Under the pieces are notes generated by a model. The model was not told the origin of the DNA. It saw nothing but the letters and a program-made list of their open reading frames with translations, and made no database searches. From the NCBI GenBank assembly GCA_030549205.1, contig JAUKTV010000010.1, forward strand, positions 1,446,131-1,510,130: a DNA stretch of 64,000 nucleotides. The letters run 5' to 3'. Position numbers and translations under genes: made by a program. Source of the stretch: Apiosordaria backusii. Taxonomy: Eukaryota > Ascomycota > Sordariomycetes > Sordariales > Lasiosphaeriaceae. Position 1 is the first letter of the stretch. Each line of letters opens with the position of its first letter. Positions 23,940 through 36,501 of this stretch are shown here, in pieces.

Positions 23940-25856
23940 TTAAAGGAGAACAGCAGCCAACCCGGCCACGGCAGCAAGCAACCCCTCAACAGGGCCAACA
24001 GCACGACCAGCACCAGCCGTTACTGGGGTGTTAGTCGTGGAAGGCAGACCAGTCACAGCAGGAACGGTGACGGTGCCGAAAGAAGTCGGGACAACGACAA
24101 CGGGAGGCTCCTCAGGACCGTTCCCGCCAGTGGGAACAGCAGAGGGCTCGGGAGCAGGTCCGTCGGTGACCTCGGGACCGTCAGAGACAACAGGGGGCTC
24201 TTCACCACCGGGGCCGCCGGTGACCTCAGGACCATCGGTGACAACGGGTGGCTCCTCAGGACCGGGACCACCGGTAACCTCGGGGCCGTCAGTAACAATG
24301 GGGGGAGTGACCTCGGGCTCCTCGGTGGTGGTAGGAGGAACCTCGGGGCCAGGACCGCCAGTGACTTCGGGACCATCGGTGACGATGGGGGGAGTGACCT
24401 CGGGCTCCTTGGTGGTGGTGGGAACAGCGGGCTCCTCAGTGACGGGGCAGACGGTGGTGGTGACGATAGTCTCGGTGGTGACGATGACGACGCCGCCGGT
24501 GGGGCAGGTAGGGACGGTGGAAGGGCACTGGGTGATGGTCTTGACGGTGGTGGTGGTGATGGTGCTGGTGGTCCACTCCTCGCTGCTGGTGGTTGTGCCG
24601 GTGCTGTCATCCTCCGACGTGGTGGTGATGCTGGGGGTGGCAGTCACAGTGGGCTCGTCGGTGGGGGTGACGGTGGGCTCATCAGTCACGGTGGGCTCCT
24701 CGGTAGGCTCATCAGTAGGAGTGGCGGTAGGCTCCTCGGTGGGCTCATCAGTAGGGGTGACAGTAGGCTCGGGCTCGTCGGTAGGAGTGACGGTAGGCTC
24801 GTCAGTCGGGGTCACAGTGGGCTCATCAGTGGGAGTGGCAGTGGGCTCAGTAGTAGTCTCCTCCTCGCAGTAGTCGTCATCGGTGGTAGTAGGCTCCGGC
24901 CCCTCAGTCTCGGTTTCCGTGGCAGAAGACTCCGTCTCAGTGGGAGTGACGGTGGGCTCATCGGTAGGAGTGACAGTTGGCCCCTCAGTATCAGTAGGAG
25001 TCACAGTAGGCTCGTCAGTGGGAGTCACGGTAGGCTCCTCAGTCTCGGTAGGAGTGACGGTGGGCTCATCGGTGGGAGTCACAGTCGGCTCATCGGTGGG
25101 AGTGACTGTGGGCTCAGTAGTCGTCGTCTCCTCCTCGCAATACTCATCATCAGTCGTGGTTGGCTCAGTCTCGGTCTCTGTGGCAGAGGTTTCTGTCTCA
25201 GTGGGAGTGACGGTAGGCTCATCGGTGGGCGTCACGGTAGGCTCGTCAGTAGGAGTGACTGTGGGCTCCTCGGAATCAGTAGGAGTGACGGTGGGCTCCT
25301 CAGTGTCCGTGGGAGTAACAGTTGGCTCCTCAGAATCCGTGGGAGTGACAGTTGGCTCATCGGTAGGGGTGACTGTGGGCTCAGTGGTGGTCTCCTCCTC
25401 ACAGTAATCGTCCTCGGTCGAAGTGCTTGATGGCTCCTCAGTGGTTGTGGCCAGGCTGGATGTCCAGGACTCCGAGATGGTGTATGTCTCAATGGTCGTA
25501 GGCTCAGGAGTCGGCTCAGTTGTGGGCTCAGCGGTGTGCGTCATAGTATAGACAATGCATGAGCAGGCTGAGCTCACAGACTGGACACTACCATCACAGT
25601 TGAAGAAGTTGGTTGGGATGGCGGCAGCTGCTGTCGTGGTGCCGGCAATGAAGCCTGGGCAGAATGCCGAAGCCTCGGCCGCATAGTTGGCATCGATGAG
25701 GTTGCGGTAGCAGTTGTCCTCAGTCTATTCTTTTTGTCAGCTACATGCCAAAATAAAACATCATCAGATGAACATGGTCCGTACGCAGTCAGGAAATTCG
25801 GTGGCAGCCCCGAGGCCGATGGCCAGGGCGCCAAGAGACAAAGTAGAAGCGCGCAT
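23940..25856 (-). CDS. Thr/Pro-repeat GPI-type cell-surface protein
   Basis: Exons 25856-25785 (24 codons) and 25724-23940 give 618 residues. The first exon is a signal peptide (MRASTLSLGALAIGLGAATE). The following 80 residues hold six cysteines in a compact secreted domain (FPDC, DNCY, AFCPGF, FFNC, SACSC). Next come many tandem copies of an eight-residue EPTVTPTD-type unit broken by Tyr-Cys-containing spacers (DDYCEEETTT), and a second repeat type near the C-terminus (PPVVTDGPEVTGGPG). The chain ends in a hydrophobic tail (GLLAAVAGLAAVLL) after small residues, as in GPI attachment. It is therefore a heavily O-glycosylated wall or surface protein. The Cys domain resembles one shared by secreted proteins of many Sordariomycetes, but I cannot name it. 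Long plus-strand ORFs across the repeats are mirror artefacts. Confidence 0.88.
24640..25410 (-). repeat. Tandem 24-bp coding repeats (EPTVTPTD)
   Basis: A block of imperfect 24-bp units encodes runs of EPTVTPTD and variants (EPTATPTD, EEPTVTPTD), punctuated by three spacers containing an acidic Tyr-Cys motif. Units differ mostly at synonymous third positions, so selection appears to hold the peptide. Such arrays expand and contract readily, so the length is likely to vary between strains. Confidence 0.9.
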
Positions 25857-28800
25857 GTTTTGTACCCCTTTTCTTCCCGGTGAGCGAATGACAGAAAGGC
25901 AGACGGAAACGAGCGACTGCGTGACCCGAAGGTCTATGTACGGAATTTAAATGCTGGGTGACGGAAGGTGAGGAAAGGAGATTTCGTATCCCGAGGGAGT
26001 GGGTGGTCCAGCATCTTTATCTCTGCCCAGGATCTCGTTTCCAGGTTTCCTTCTAGCCTCTCTTCTCCTTCCATTTTAAAAGCCCATGGCACGATGCCGA
26101 AATCCGACTCGCAGGCGCCGGAGGGCACTCCACACACACACAAAAGAGAGCGGCGTCAATACGAAAGCGAGACTTTTTTTTTGGACGATTGGACCGCCCC
26201 AGACCACGCGAGGTCCCGGGCGGCAGGGGTTCGTGATCTCCACCCACCTCAGCTCTTGGGTGACCGGGGACCAATCTTTGTCGCCCAAGGGTGGAGATTA
26301 CAGGCTGGTGACATTGTCGCATCGGACAACTCCCCAGCCCTTTCATTGCTCTCTTTCAGGCGCCCGTAGATTTGACAAACAATGGTGGCTTGCAATGCGC
26401 GTGGAGATGATGATATTGGCGGGGCATGACAAAGCGTTCCCCAGGGTCCAGATGGTGCCTGAATCGATCGGGTCAACACCAAAGACAGCGAGCAAGATCC
26501 CCTCCCTTCTCTTCCTTTCACCACAGCAAGGAAAGGGCAAAAGCAATACGCAGTGGATACTGCCAAACAGGGGGTACAATCTGCAGGTTCGCACATGCAC
26601 GCCGCAGGTGGTCACTCAATTCAAGGCCAACCGCGGCCACTCAATCGCGGCCACCGCAGCTTTCTCCACACTGTTGACTGCAGTGGGCTGAGCACATCCT
26701 CGGCCTCTGATTGGCCAGCCAAGACGTTTTTCGTTTTTTGACTGCTGTGTTTGGTCCCAAGAGAATCACATCAGATGCCGTCGTGGAATATTGAAAAGCC
26801 TCAAGCCAACACGACCACCCGCAGAACATATCACCTGAGACATACCTCATCCTTTTGCGGAGAGGAACAAGGCATTCGACCTAGAGAAGTTGCCCGACAG
26901 ACATGGTGGAGTTTCCTGTCCAATTGACGTCAGGATGAGACGGTGACAGCGAGAACTGGCAGACATCACGGCCTGTCAACGTTGGTCACCGCCGCGAGAC
27001 TGGGACACCTGCTGGAATATCACCACCGCAGAAAGCAACGATTAGGCACTATCCAACCGACCTAGCTATTCATGTCAGGTAGAAACACAATGACTGCATC
27101 CCTCAGGCACCGAGTGGCACAAAACAAACACCCGCCCCCGACAGCAACGTCGAATTTCTTGGTAAAATACTACCCCACCCCTTGGCCTGTTGCCGACATA
27201 CTGAGCCAAAAGCCGGGCGATCGTAATCATGATACAGTTCTGACAGCTGTGCCGGAATGGCAGTGAGAGCGCTGTTGGTTTGACATTTTGAATGTATTTT
27301 TGGTGCTAGAACGAATTCGGGCACATTGCGGTATTACTTGCTGACAGAGTTGGGTATTACAACTTCTTACTTTGCATCGACGTTTGTTGAACAATACCAG
27401 AAATGACAGGAAGAGGTAGAAATGAAGATCGTAATCTAGCACGCTCTCACACAGACCGAACTAAACTGCCCCAGAGGTAAGAGGAGGTCATATATGCCCG
27501 ACAGTATTATGCACCCATCACCATTGTCGTCGTCAGCATACCTCGCCAAGTTCTACGAGTTCTAAGCTCCGCGTAATATCTAACGTTTCTCGCATTGCAT
27601 CTCGCTCTGCAAAATCCCCAGCTAAACCACTTCAACCCTCGCCTGCGGCACCAAGAACCTACGCCCTTCAAAACCCCGGCGTTTACGGATATTGCCAGAA
27701 CGAAAATGGAATCCTCGAAAAGGGGGCCAGGTAACACAAACCCGATCCCTCGCCCAACGCCGTGTCCGAAGTCCACATTGTCCATCCAAACTTCACCGGT
27801 GACACGACCGACGGCTGGCTACACAAAACAACACACAGAAATAATCCAATATTGCAACTCTAGAAAAATTCTCTTATTTCCCCAAAAGCCACAGTTAGCC
27901 CTCACCAAGCTCCAGCAACGTAATGAGAAACAAAATCTAGATCGTCTCAATAACGATGGTGCCTGAATGCCACGAGTCTCAAAGATATTCCTAGAAATAC
28001 TTGATCAAAGGCAAACACGGGACAGTACACCCCACAGTCCCAAGCTTCAGATCTCTTCCAAAGCACACCTTACCCATTCCTCAAAGAACCTAAATAAAAC
28101 AAAGCTATTCTCTCCCCTCAAAAACAACGCAATCGTTCAAAGACCATGAGAGCACTGTGGCGAATAACACGGGAGCGCACGCGAACTTCTTTGTCTACAC
28201 CCCAGCTTGCAAACAGCATTCTGTCGTTTGTAACAAGATAGGTATACACTCATCAATTAGCACTCTTTCGCCATGTGGAAGAATTCCCCTCGAACGAGAC
28301 AAGTGGAAACCAACTTAACCTACTGAGCACCGCAGTTAAACAATGCACCTCATCCTCATCAAGCAAACATTTCCTAGCGATCGATCCAACTACCTAATTC
28401 AAAGCTTTCAAGCCTGTCGTCAAGTAAGTTGCTCCCTTTCAAAAGACAATAGACGGGACACAAAGGCACGGGAGACATCTCACCAGACATCAGCTTCATT
28501 CACCTCAAAACCTAAGTACCAACTCCTTTGCTTCCAACCCTAGCAAACAAAGACAATAATATCCAGATCTCTCAAGATTAATCCTCAAACTCAACTCATG
28601 GTGTTATTCCACTCCTCATTTATTCTCACCCCCCAAAATCACGACTCAAGACCTCACCCACGAGGCTGGCAACCAACCACATCAGCTGAACAAACCTCTC
28701 ACCACTTGTCCTCACGTTCCCACAGTTACCACCAAAAAAAAAACCCTCACCCCATCCAGTCTCCACATAACCTCAGCCCTGAGCCCTCCCCCCAGCCTCT

Positions 28801-29286
28801 AATCCCAACCTGCCAACCAACCTCTTGGTCAGGTAGTTCTGGGGAAAAGTCGGAAAAAATAACAATAACACTGGGGTATCTCTCTACCAGTGAGGCAAGC
28901 AAGTACCAGTCAATCGTCCATCATGAGCGATCCCAAACTCCTAGGCTCGGTGGTAGGCGCCTGTTTTCGAGTCATATGCCGGGCTCTTCAATGGACAGAA
29001 TCAACTCGAGAGCAGCTTCGGAACAGGACGACACGATTTAGAACGAAAGAGAAGATCAGTAGTAGTGTCGCATAGGTGTTTCACTCAGTCAGATACTTTC
29101 CACTGTTACAAGGTCTTGAACAACAAGGCTAGTCATAAAAGTTCCATTGTCATTTCCAAACTCAAAAGCAAAAATATGTCGTACGTAGTCTTCCAATCTA
29201 AATAGTAAACTTTTCATTCACAAAATCCACCGAAGTTACCTTTTCATACCTCAGAAAACATTCCACCTGTAACCTTTTGAAGCCCC
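25857..29286. other. 3.4 kb intergenic stretch without a gene
   Basis: This stretch lies between the start of the wall-protein gene and the 3' end of the ABC transporter gene. Short ORFs exist on both strands but none exceeds about 200 codons, has splice-linked partners or shows a domain. A C/A-rich zone around 27590-28800 has skewed composition on the plus strand, which generates stop-free frames. Regulatory DNA for the wall-protein gene is expected near 25857-26300. I see no tRNA or repeat. Confidence 0.5.
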
Positions 29287-32200
29287 TCAAGCAGACCCCT
29301 CTGCATCCCCACCCCTCGGTCCAGCCTTGACAATCTCCCCCTTATCCAACACTATTTCCCAGTCGGCACCCTCCACAGCCTCCGCCTTATGCGCAATCGT
29401 AATAACCGTAGAATACCTCAACTCCTCCCTCAGCAACCGCTGAATATACCTCGCTGTCTCCCCATCAATACTAGCCGTCGCCTCATCCATAATCACCACC
29501 GGGCTCCGTCTCAAAATCGCCCTTCCCAGCCCCACCAGCTGTCTCTGCCCCTGAGACAGATTCTTTCCTCCTCCATCAACAGGACTGTCGAGCGTGAAAT
29601 CCCCCGACATGCCCAACACCCTCTGCAGGACATCTGCTCGTTCGGTTTCGCCTCGCTCGTCAGCAGGATCGAGATTATCCCTCAACGTACCAGCAAATAA
29701 CACCGGATCTTGAGCAACAAAGGTTATGTTGCGCCTTAAGGCGTGTTTATCCACATCTCTTAGGTCAACCCCACCAATCCGGATTGATCCCCCGGTTCCA
29801 GGATCGGGGTGCAAGGTTCCCAAGAGACTCAAAGCAAGGGTACTCTTCCCTGAACCCGTCCGGCCCGTAACAGCCACATTGCGTGTGCCGCCCGGGATAG
29901 TGAAAGAAACGTTCTTAAGAACGGGTTCAAACTCCGGATCATATCGCAAGGTAACTCTGTCAAAGACAATAGCATCCCCGTACAATGGCCAGGCAGCAGG
30001 CGGCTTGAAGCTGCCTTCTGGTTCTTGCTCTAAGCCGAGGAGCTCAACAATACGTTCGACGCTGACGAATTGCATCTGCAGTTCACCGTACTTACGGCAA
30101 AGGGTGTGAGTTGACCTCACAAAGTTCGCCGCCGAGGCAAGGACGAACCCTACTGTCCCACCTGACAGACCTGACAGAACAGCCGTGAGGGTCAACGCAA
30201 AGGTGGTGACAGCGGAGAGCAAGTCGAACCGGTATTGAAGCCAGCTTTGCAAGGACCAGTAAAAATGATCCATTCGCTGGAAGGAATCGGTAGTGAACAC
30301 GATGCGGTTCTGGTAGTGTGGTTGGGCGCGGAAGGCGCGCACTGTGGCGAGCCCATCGAGCAGCGTCCCAAAATTGGACAACAGCGGCGATAAGGACACC
30401 GTTTCGAGCCTTCGCAATGACTGAGATGTGGGCAGGAACCTGTCAAATATCCAAAAGAAGGCCCCTGTCATGACGATGCTGATGATGAGGAACGACGGCG
30501 TGATCGTTGCAATCACAGTGATGGCAGATAGCCAGGAAAAGGCGTTCCATGTCACTGACTGCAATATCACGGCCACGCTTCCATCAACGGTGCCCATGTC
30601 GGACGTGAGTCTGTTCATCAGTCTCCCTACTGGCGTGACGTCGTAGAAGCGGAAAGTGGCATTGGAGACGCGTTGCATGGTCTCGTGGAACAGGTTCTTG
30701 CCAGCTTCATAGATGATGCCCACAAGGGCAATATCAGAGCATGTTACAGTAAACACCTGGATGAGGGACAGAACCAAGAGCCCGAGGGCCCAGGGCATCA
30801 CGTTGTCGGCTGGCGAGGGTAGATAGCGGCTGAAGTCAAGCCAGCTGCTAGACCCATTGACTGGAGTCTGGTAGAAGACGTGTTGAGAAAAGACGGCCTG
30901 TGGAAGATCATCCGGGTGACCGCTCAGTCCAAGCACGTGTAAACTGTGAGCGTTTTCCGGCGTCTCACCGTACCCTTCACCCCATTCCTTAAGGAACCAA
31001 AAATAGCCAACTTTTGCAACCCTGTACGCGGTAAAGAAGCCGATCATGGTAAACCACCATGCAATCTTGCCAGCTTTGATGTAGCGCCAATAGACCGAAG
31101 CCAGAACCCCACCATGAACGCGGTGTTCGTCCTGGATGAACTTGTCGGGTACTGGCTCTTCCTCCTCCCCTTCGTTTGCCGGGCTAGCCTCTTGCGCTTG
31201 GGCGGCAGCAAGGGCAGCAAGGTGTTCCAGTTCCCTCTCATTGTTCTCCAACTCCTCCATGCTGAACGTCTGAACCTGCCCACCCTCGACAACCTCGACG
31301 ACTTGGTAGGCATAGCGCTTGACGATATCCACTCGGTGCGTGACAAAAATGATCAACCGACCAGCTGTCAGAGGAGCTTGCCTGTTAGCAAAGAGATTCT
31401 GCAAGATCCTGGTGGCGGTTTGATGATCCAGTGCTGCGATAGGGTCATCGAGCAGTAGGATTCTCGCACGGCTGTACAGAGCCCTGGCCAGCGCCACACG
31501 AGCTCTTTGTCCGCCAGACAAACCGACTCCGTTCTCGCCGATCAGCGTAAGGTCCTTCGACTTGAACTTGTCAAGATCATCTCGCAAGCAGCAGGCATCA
31601 ATGACCTGATCGAACCGCGCCTTGTCATAAACCGAGCAGAACAAGATGTTGTCCCTGATACTCATGCTCTCTAACCAAGGCGACTGAGCACAATAAGCAA
31701 TGACCTCCCTGGGTACCCTTCTTTCGCCACCATCCTGATCCAGCTCGCCCAGCACCGCCTGAAGCAGAGCCGTCTTGCCAATACCGACCCTACCGCAGAC
31801 CATAGTCAAGCCTGCCTTACAAGAGAAGGTCACATCCTTGAGAACTTCCTTCGTAGCTCCAGGCCAAGAGAACGACGCTCCCTCCAGGGCAATCTCCAGC
31901 TCACCAAGCGGACCATCCGGCCCTTCCCCGCCTTGGCCATCCCAGTCATCGTTTTCCCGATCCGGCTCGGTCATGAACTTCTCGATCCTCTGCATCGAAA
32001 CCCTCGCATTCAACAGCGTCTGAAACATCTCCGGCATCTCTCTCAAGCTGCTCTCCAACATGCTGAAAAGATCTAGCGCTGGGAACGCAACATCCACTGT
32101 TAACGGCTTCTTGGAGATCAGAGTGTAGGCCAAGAACGCTGCCAACGGAAACAGGAACCCCATCAACGAGTTGATTGTTTTCATGAGAAGATTAACGATA

Positions 32201-34100
32201 TTTGCTGTGGCCCTCTTGACGAGCTCCGCCCGTCTGCTATCCATGATCTGCGCCAGCCAGGCATCCTGCCAGTCATACCATCGCAGATGTCTGATGGACT
32301 CCACAAACTGCGACGTCTTTTGAAGCTTGACATCCGTGATTGACCGCCGGGCTCTCTCAATGTTGACAAAGACCTTCATGAGGAGCACGTTAACGGCCAT
32401 GCCGAGCAAAATAACGAGGGCACCTGAGAGCGCAGCGGGGCCGAGGATCTTCCAAATGAGATAGACCGAGAAGATAAAGTTGAATGGCTTGGTGAAAATG
32501 ACAGGCACCTCCCAAAAGCGTTGTGCCACGTCATACACGTCGCTACGTAGAATGTTCATGATCTTGCCAATTGAAGAGGGCGAGTCGTCAGGTTTGACCT
32601 GGGGCGCCCTGAGTTGAGGGATAAAAGGTTTGATGACTTGATAGCGCCCATGAACCCATGTCGCGAACCTCTCATAACGAGTGGGCTCTGCCTTATCAGC
32701 GTCGTCACTGCGGTGGGATTCGCTATCGGTAAGTGTGGTTGCTGACGAAATCCTGTCCGACGGGGAATCCGGCTCGTCCTGCGAGGTGCCCTCAATGGAC
32801 TCGGTAGCCCCACTGGGGAATGTGAAAGCCTTCCGACGGAGTGTCTTTTCGTATATCATGGTGATCATCTCCCCACGAGACCGCTCGTAGTTGCGTCGGC
32901 AGAACCAAGTGCCGAAGACTGATGACTGGGCTTTCACCAGTCTCCCAAAGAGGGTGAGACCTGCATATATCATCGCCGTTCGCTTGTCTGGAGGGTTGGA
33001 CGACAGTGCACCGAGAAACTGCTTCAAAAGAACAGGCTCGATCAACTCTACTGTGCATTCGAGTATCCCGAGGCATGTTGTGATCACGAGATCAAGGCCG
33101 TTTGCCTTCAGCAAGCGCACAAGAACAGTGCCCGTGAGTTCTCGAAAGAGCGTGTGCAGTCTTCCATGTTGAAACTCGAGAGCGAGAACCCAAACATCAT
33201 CTTCGTTCAGTTGACGATTGTATCCAAGCTTCATCAAGGGGCTTAACCAGGAGACCGTCATCCATTGCCAGGCGGTGATGAGATCTTCGGGGCTGCGAAC
33301 GTGAGAGTTTGGAGCTGCGAATGGCTTGCTGATACCAACGCTGTCCATGTAAGGGTCCCTCATGGGCATGTTTAGCATCACCACCAACGACGCGAAGATG
33401 AGAAGGATTTCCCCAGCCCAGACGGCAGTTGAGGGCCATGCATTGCCGGCCGCATTGGGCATAGCGATGCTTATGGCGAGCTCAACAAGAAGCAAGGCAG
33501 TCTGGATGATCAAGACAGCCCCTGGGAGGGTCCTTGGACGCTCGAGAGTGAGTATAATACTAGATATGGCCTACCGAGGTTCATGTCAGCATTACTTTTT
33601 CGCACAGGATACTCTGGAGAGGCAAGGCAAACAGAACTTACAGCTGGACCGATGGGTATCAATAAAATTTGGGCAACGTCTGACCAGATAACCGCCCCTG
33701 TAATGCCTAGCAAAACGGCGCCCACACACAGAAGTAAGAGGGAGAAGGTCCACGTCGTCCATCTTGACCTTCTGACTTCTGAAACATCTCCAGTCTCTTG
33801 GTCGACAGTAGATGTTGCCTTCTTCTCAGCAGCAAATCTGTTTAGCCAGAATGGACGGTATCTGGCCCAAACTGGGCCAAGCCCATAACGAAGAGTAACT
33901 GTCAAGAAGGCGATCCATAGTGGGATGTGCCCAACAACCCCAAGACATTGAGGACTAAAGGTCCCCAGTGATGGAATCTAGAGTGGTGTCAATGAAGGCC
34001 TCTCGAAAGGCGGTGTGGTGCAACGTACCCATATCCTCCGGCAGCAGCTATAGCAAGGCCAGAGGGTGTCCCACCATCCCGAAGCTGACGTGGGCGCCAT
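29287..34100 (-). CDS. ABCC-family (MRP-type) ABC transporter
   Basis: Three exons (34100-34029, 33977-33642, 33570-29287) give 1563 residues, the normal size for a long ABCC exporter with an N-terminal membrane region. Nucleotide-binding domain 1 has Walker A GRVGIGKT near residue 727, signature LSGGQRARVALARAL near 818 and Walker B ILLLDDPIAALD, with Asp in place of the catalytic Glu, as is usual in this family. Domain 2 has Walker A GRTGSGKST near 1369, signature LSQGQRQLVGLGRA near 1473 and VVIMDEATASID near 1493 with the Glu. An acidic, Ser-rich loop follows the first transmembrane helices of TMD1. It should export organic anions, glutathione conjugates or toxic metabolites at the plasma or vacuolar membrane; the substrate is unknown. 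The first exon is short and least certain; an in-frame Met at 34187 is an alternative start. Confidence 0.9.
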
Positions 34101-34187
34101 GGTAGCATCGGTTTCCCCCGCAAAAGCCACGATCAATTGCCCAGCGAAGACATGGAAGAAAAAGTATGGCGGTCCAGAGATACCCAA

Positions 34188-35418
34188 GCAGGATGCAGAC
34201 CTATCCTAATAACATATTATGAAGGCCGGAGACATTCCCGGGGAGAAAGTGGAAAAAGGAGCGCCGCCGAATCGGAAGACCGGATGTTGGTTAGTTACAG
34301 GACACGGCGAGGTTGATTGGAGAGAAAAGGGGTCACGGTGCTAAAGCTACGCCAATGGGCCCCGGCAGAGGGTCCATTGGTAGCAACATTGGAGCAGACC
34401 GGCGTACAGGCGGGTGGTCGGAATATTGCCGTCGTAGCATGCCAAGATTAGTATCAAATGCTCTCCGAACCGGGCCGCATCTGATTATACGATCTGTCAG
34501 CCCTTTGTTTGCAGAGATAAGGGTGTCGAAGATGGGATGAAGCGACTGAAACATGCCCTGCCAAGCCTGGCCAATCCTCCCCAACAACGCCCCGTACGTT
34601 GATCAACCGTCGCTCACATGGAATGACGGCAGCGAAAATGCGAGCGTGAGGAATACGGATGGAGCTGCAGGCGCGGAGAAAGGGAGGTTGTACCGGACGC
34701 CGGCATCGCTGCGGGACAGATGCTTTGTGTGGGGTGACATGCGCCAAATGCCGGAAAACTGGTCAAAGAAGCCAATCTGATGAGAAGAGGCAAAGTGAGA
34801 GACAAAAGTTTGGGCGATGAACTGCGGTGCATCGACGGGGAGCATGCCCGAACCTTACCCCCACCATCCCGCTATCCGGACCCTTGAATCCAGGGAGGGG
34901 TACCCATTACGATTTGGGGGTGACACGCTAAAACGGGCATCGACAATTGGACTGCATGTGCAGGAAGCAATCAATCACTGCAAGGCGCCTCGTGACATGG
35001 AAAGATCGAATCATGGTTTTTGTTTTTCCGATTGTATAACGCCCATGAGCAAATTTTTGCTTCATGCAGACCGCCAGGAATTTCCTGTCTCGACACCAAT
35101 GACCAGCAATTGCTGCTCATGCCCACTGAGACCCCGAGGTGGGGGTCGCTGAATCAGCCAGAGAAAGAAGAAAACAAATGGTATCTAAGTATGTACATGC
35201 ATCAATAACCCTAAATAAAAGAAACCCCTCATGAGCATTATGGGAGAATGACGGATGTCTGAAAATCTAGCCTCTTTCTTTTTTGACCACCCCTCATGCC
35301 CCTCTCGCCGGCCTCCCTCACCGCTGCCTCAACCTGCATGTGTAGCTCAACCCCAACCTCTATCTTTCGTGTCTGGTGATCTCATCCCGGACCCAATGTA
35401 GATGTATATCCATCTCTC
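34188..35418. other. Intergenic, transporter promoter side
   Basis: The gap lies upstream of the transporter and downstream of the surface-protein gene, both on the minus strand. ORFs of 60-110 codons on either strand show no domain. Nothing else is recognised. Confidence 0.5.
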
Positions 35419-36501
35419 CTACGTCTGTCCGGTCCATCTGGGACCGACTGATTGGACAGGTGTGCCGCTCATCTCAACCGGAGCTTCGCGACCCGCTGCA
35501 GGGTGACCGGCTGGCACATCAAGTTCATGTACAGGTTCCGATGGTGGTGGTGGTGGTGGTGAGACCGTCGACATGTGGGGTTGAAATGGCTGGAATGCTG
35601 TGTATCTGTTCTGGGCCTGGGCCTCGGCCTCGGCCTGGGTGTCTGGGGGGAGCGATAGGTGCTCTGGAGATTCCCAGTTGTATCTACTCACTCGATTATA
35701 CGCCGGGTTCGCTGGTTCTGGTGATGGCATCCACTTCGGTTGATTCTGTGGCGGCCAAACACCCGTATCCGGTGGGCTCACATGTCCGCTCCTGCCGCCT
35801 GCCGATGGTGTAAAAGACATGTGTCCAGTCTGGCCAACAGGCGGCTGCTCTGGGAGCATCGGATGTGACTCCTCTCCTTGCTTCCTCTTCTTCCGAAGGA
35901 GGAAAAAGACCACTCCAGCCAGCACGGTAACACCCACCACCGATCCAGCTATAACACCTGCGAGGGTGGCGCCTGTTGATAGTCCTTGATTCCCTTCCTC
36001 GATGGGTTGATTTGAGGCTGATGGTGATTCCGTCGAGGTGGTGGTGCTTACCGTCGAGGTGGTGGTGCTTGCCGTCGAGGTGGTGGTGCTTGCCGTCGAG
36101 GGTGTTGTTGTACTTGAAGGCGTGGCAGTTGATGTGCTGGAGCTAGTTGTTTTACCGTCTGCGAAATCCATAAATTGCCTCTCAGAGACGCCCATAGGCG
36201 TGCTCGAGTCCCTACAAGCACCGCTCATAGTGTCGTAGACTTCTTGAAGGTCACCACGGGACCATTGACCGAGACAGGACGCCGTGTTCTCGATGAAGCC
36301 CCCGCCATTCTGACAGAGACATTCATTTGTTGTATGAACAACACCGGTCTCGCACTTCGAGGCGTCCGCCGCCTGGTACATGCAGTCCTGTGCGGTTTGA
36401 GGGTAAAAGTCGAAGTTGATCGAGGCCGCTTGAATCGACGAGGCAAGCATGAGAACAGTGAGAGCAGACGGTAGCGTCCGCCGGCCTTGGAGACTGACCA
36501 T
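35419..36501 (-). CDS. Single-pass surface protein with Cys domain and Ser/Thr stalk
   Basis: A 360-residue ORF without introns. Residues 1-25 are a signal peptide (LPSALTVLMLASSIQAA). Residues about 35-110 hold six cysteines (QDCMYQ, SKCE, NECLCQNGG, ASCLGQW, GACRD) in a pattern like the extracellular domains of fungal membrane sensors. A Ser/Thr stalk with 21-bp DNA repeats (STTTSTA units) leads to a transmembrane helix (TLAGVIAGSVVGVTVLAGVV) and a stop-transfer KKRK. The remaining 150 residues are a cytoplasmic tail rich in Pro, with a poly-Pro run. The layout is typical of wall-stress or signalling-mucin-type proteins, but the domain is not WSC by spacing and I leave the function open. 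Confidence 0.85.
   Translation of the reverse strand: MVSLQGRRTLPSALTVLMLASSIQAASINFDFYPQTAQDCMYQAADASKCETGVVHTTNECLCQNGGGFIENTASCLGQWSRGDLQEVYDTMSGACRDSSTPMGVSERQFMDFADGKTTSSSTSTATPSSTTTPSTASTTTSTASTTTSTVSTTTSTESPSASNQPIEEGNQGLSTGATLAGVIAGSVVGVTVLAGVVFFLLRKKRKQGEESHPMLPEQPPVGQTGHMSFTPSAGGRSGHVSPPDTGVWPPQNQPKWMPSPEPANPAYNRVSRYNWESPEHLSLPPDTQAEAEAQAQNRYTAFQPFQPHMSTVSPPPPPPSEPVHELDVPAGHPAAGREAPVEMSGTPVQSVGPRWTGQT

Noticed and set aside
23865..25430. Long Gly/Ser-rich plus-strand ORFs opposite the wall-protein gene
   Set aside because: They are reverse readings of the Thr/Pro repeats; the minus strand has signal peptide, intron and GPI-like tail.
26086..26691. 201-codon plus-strand ORF downstream of the wall-protein start
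   Set aside because: It competes with overlapping minus-strand ORFs of equal quality; no domain or splice support.
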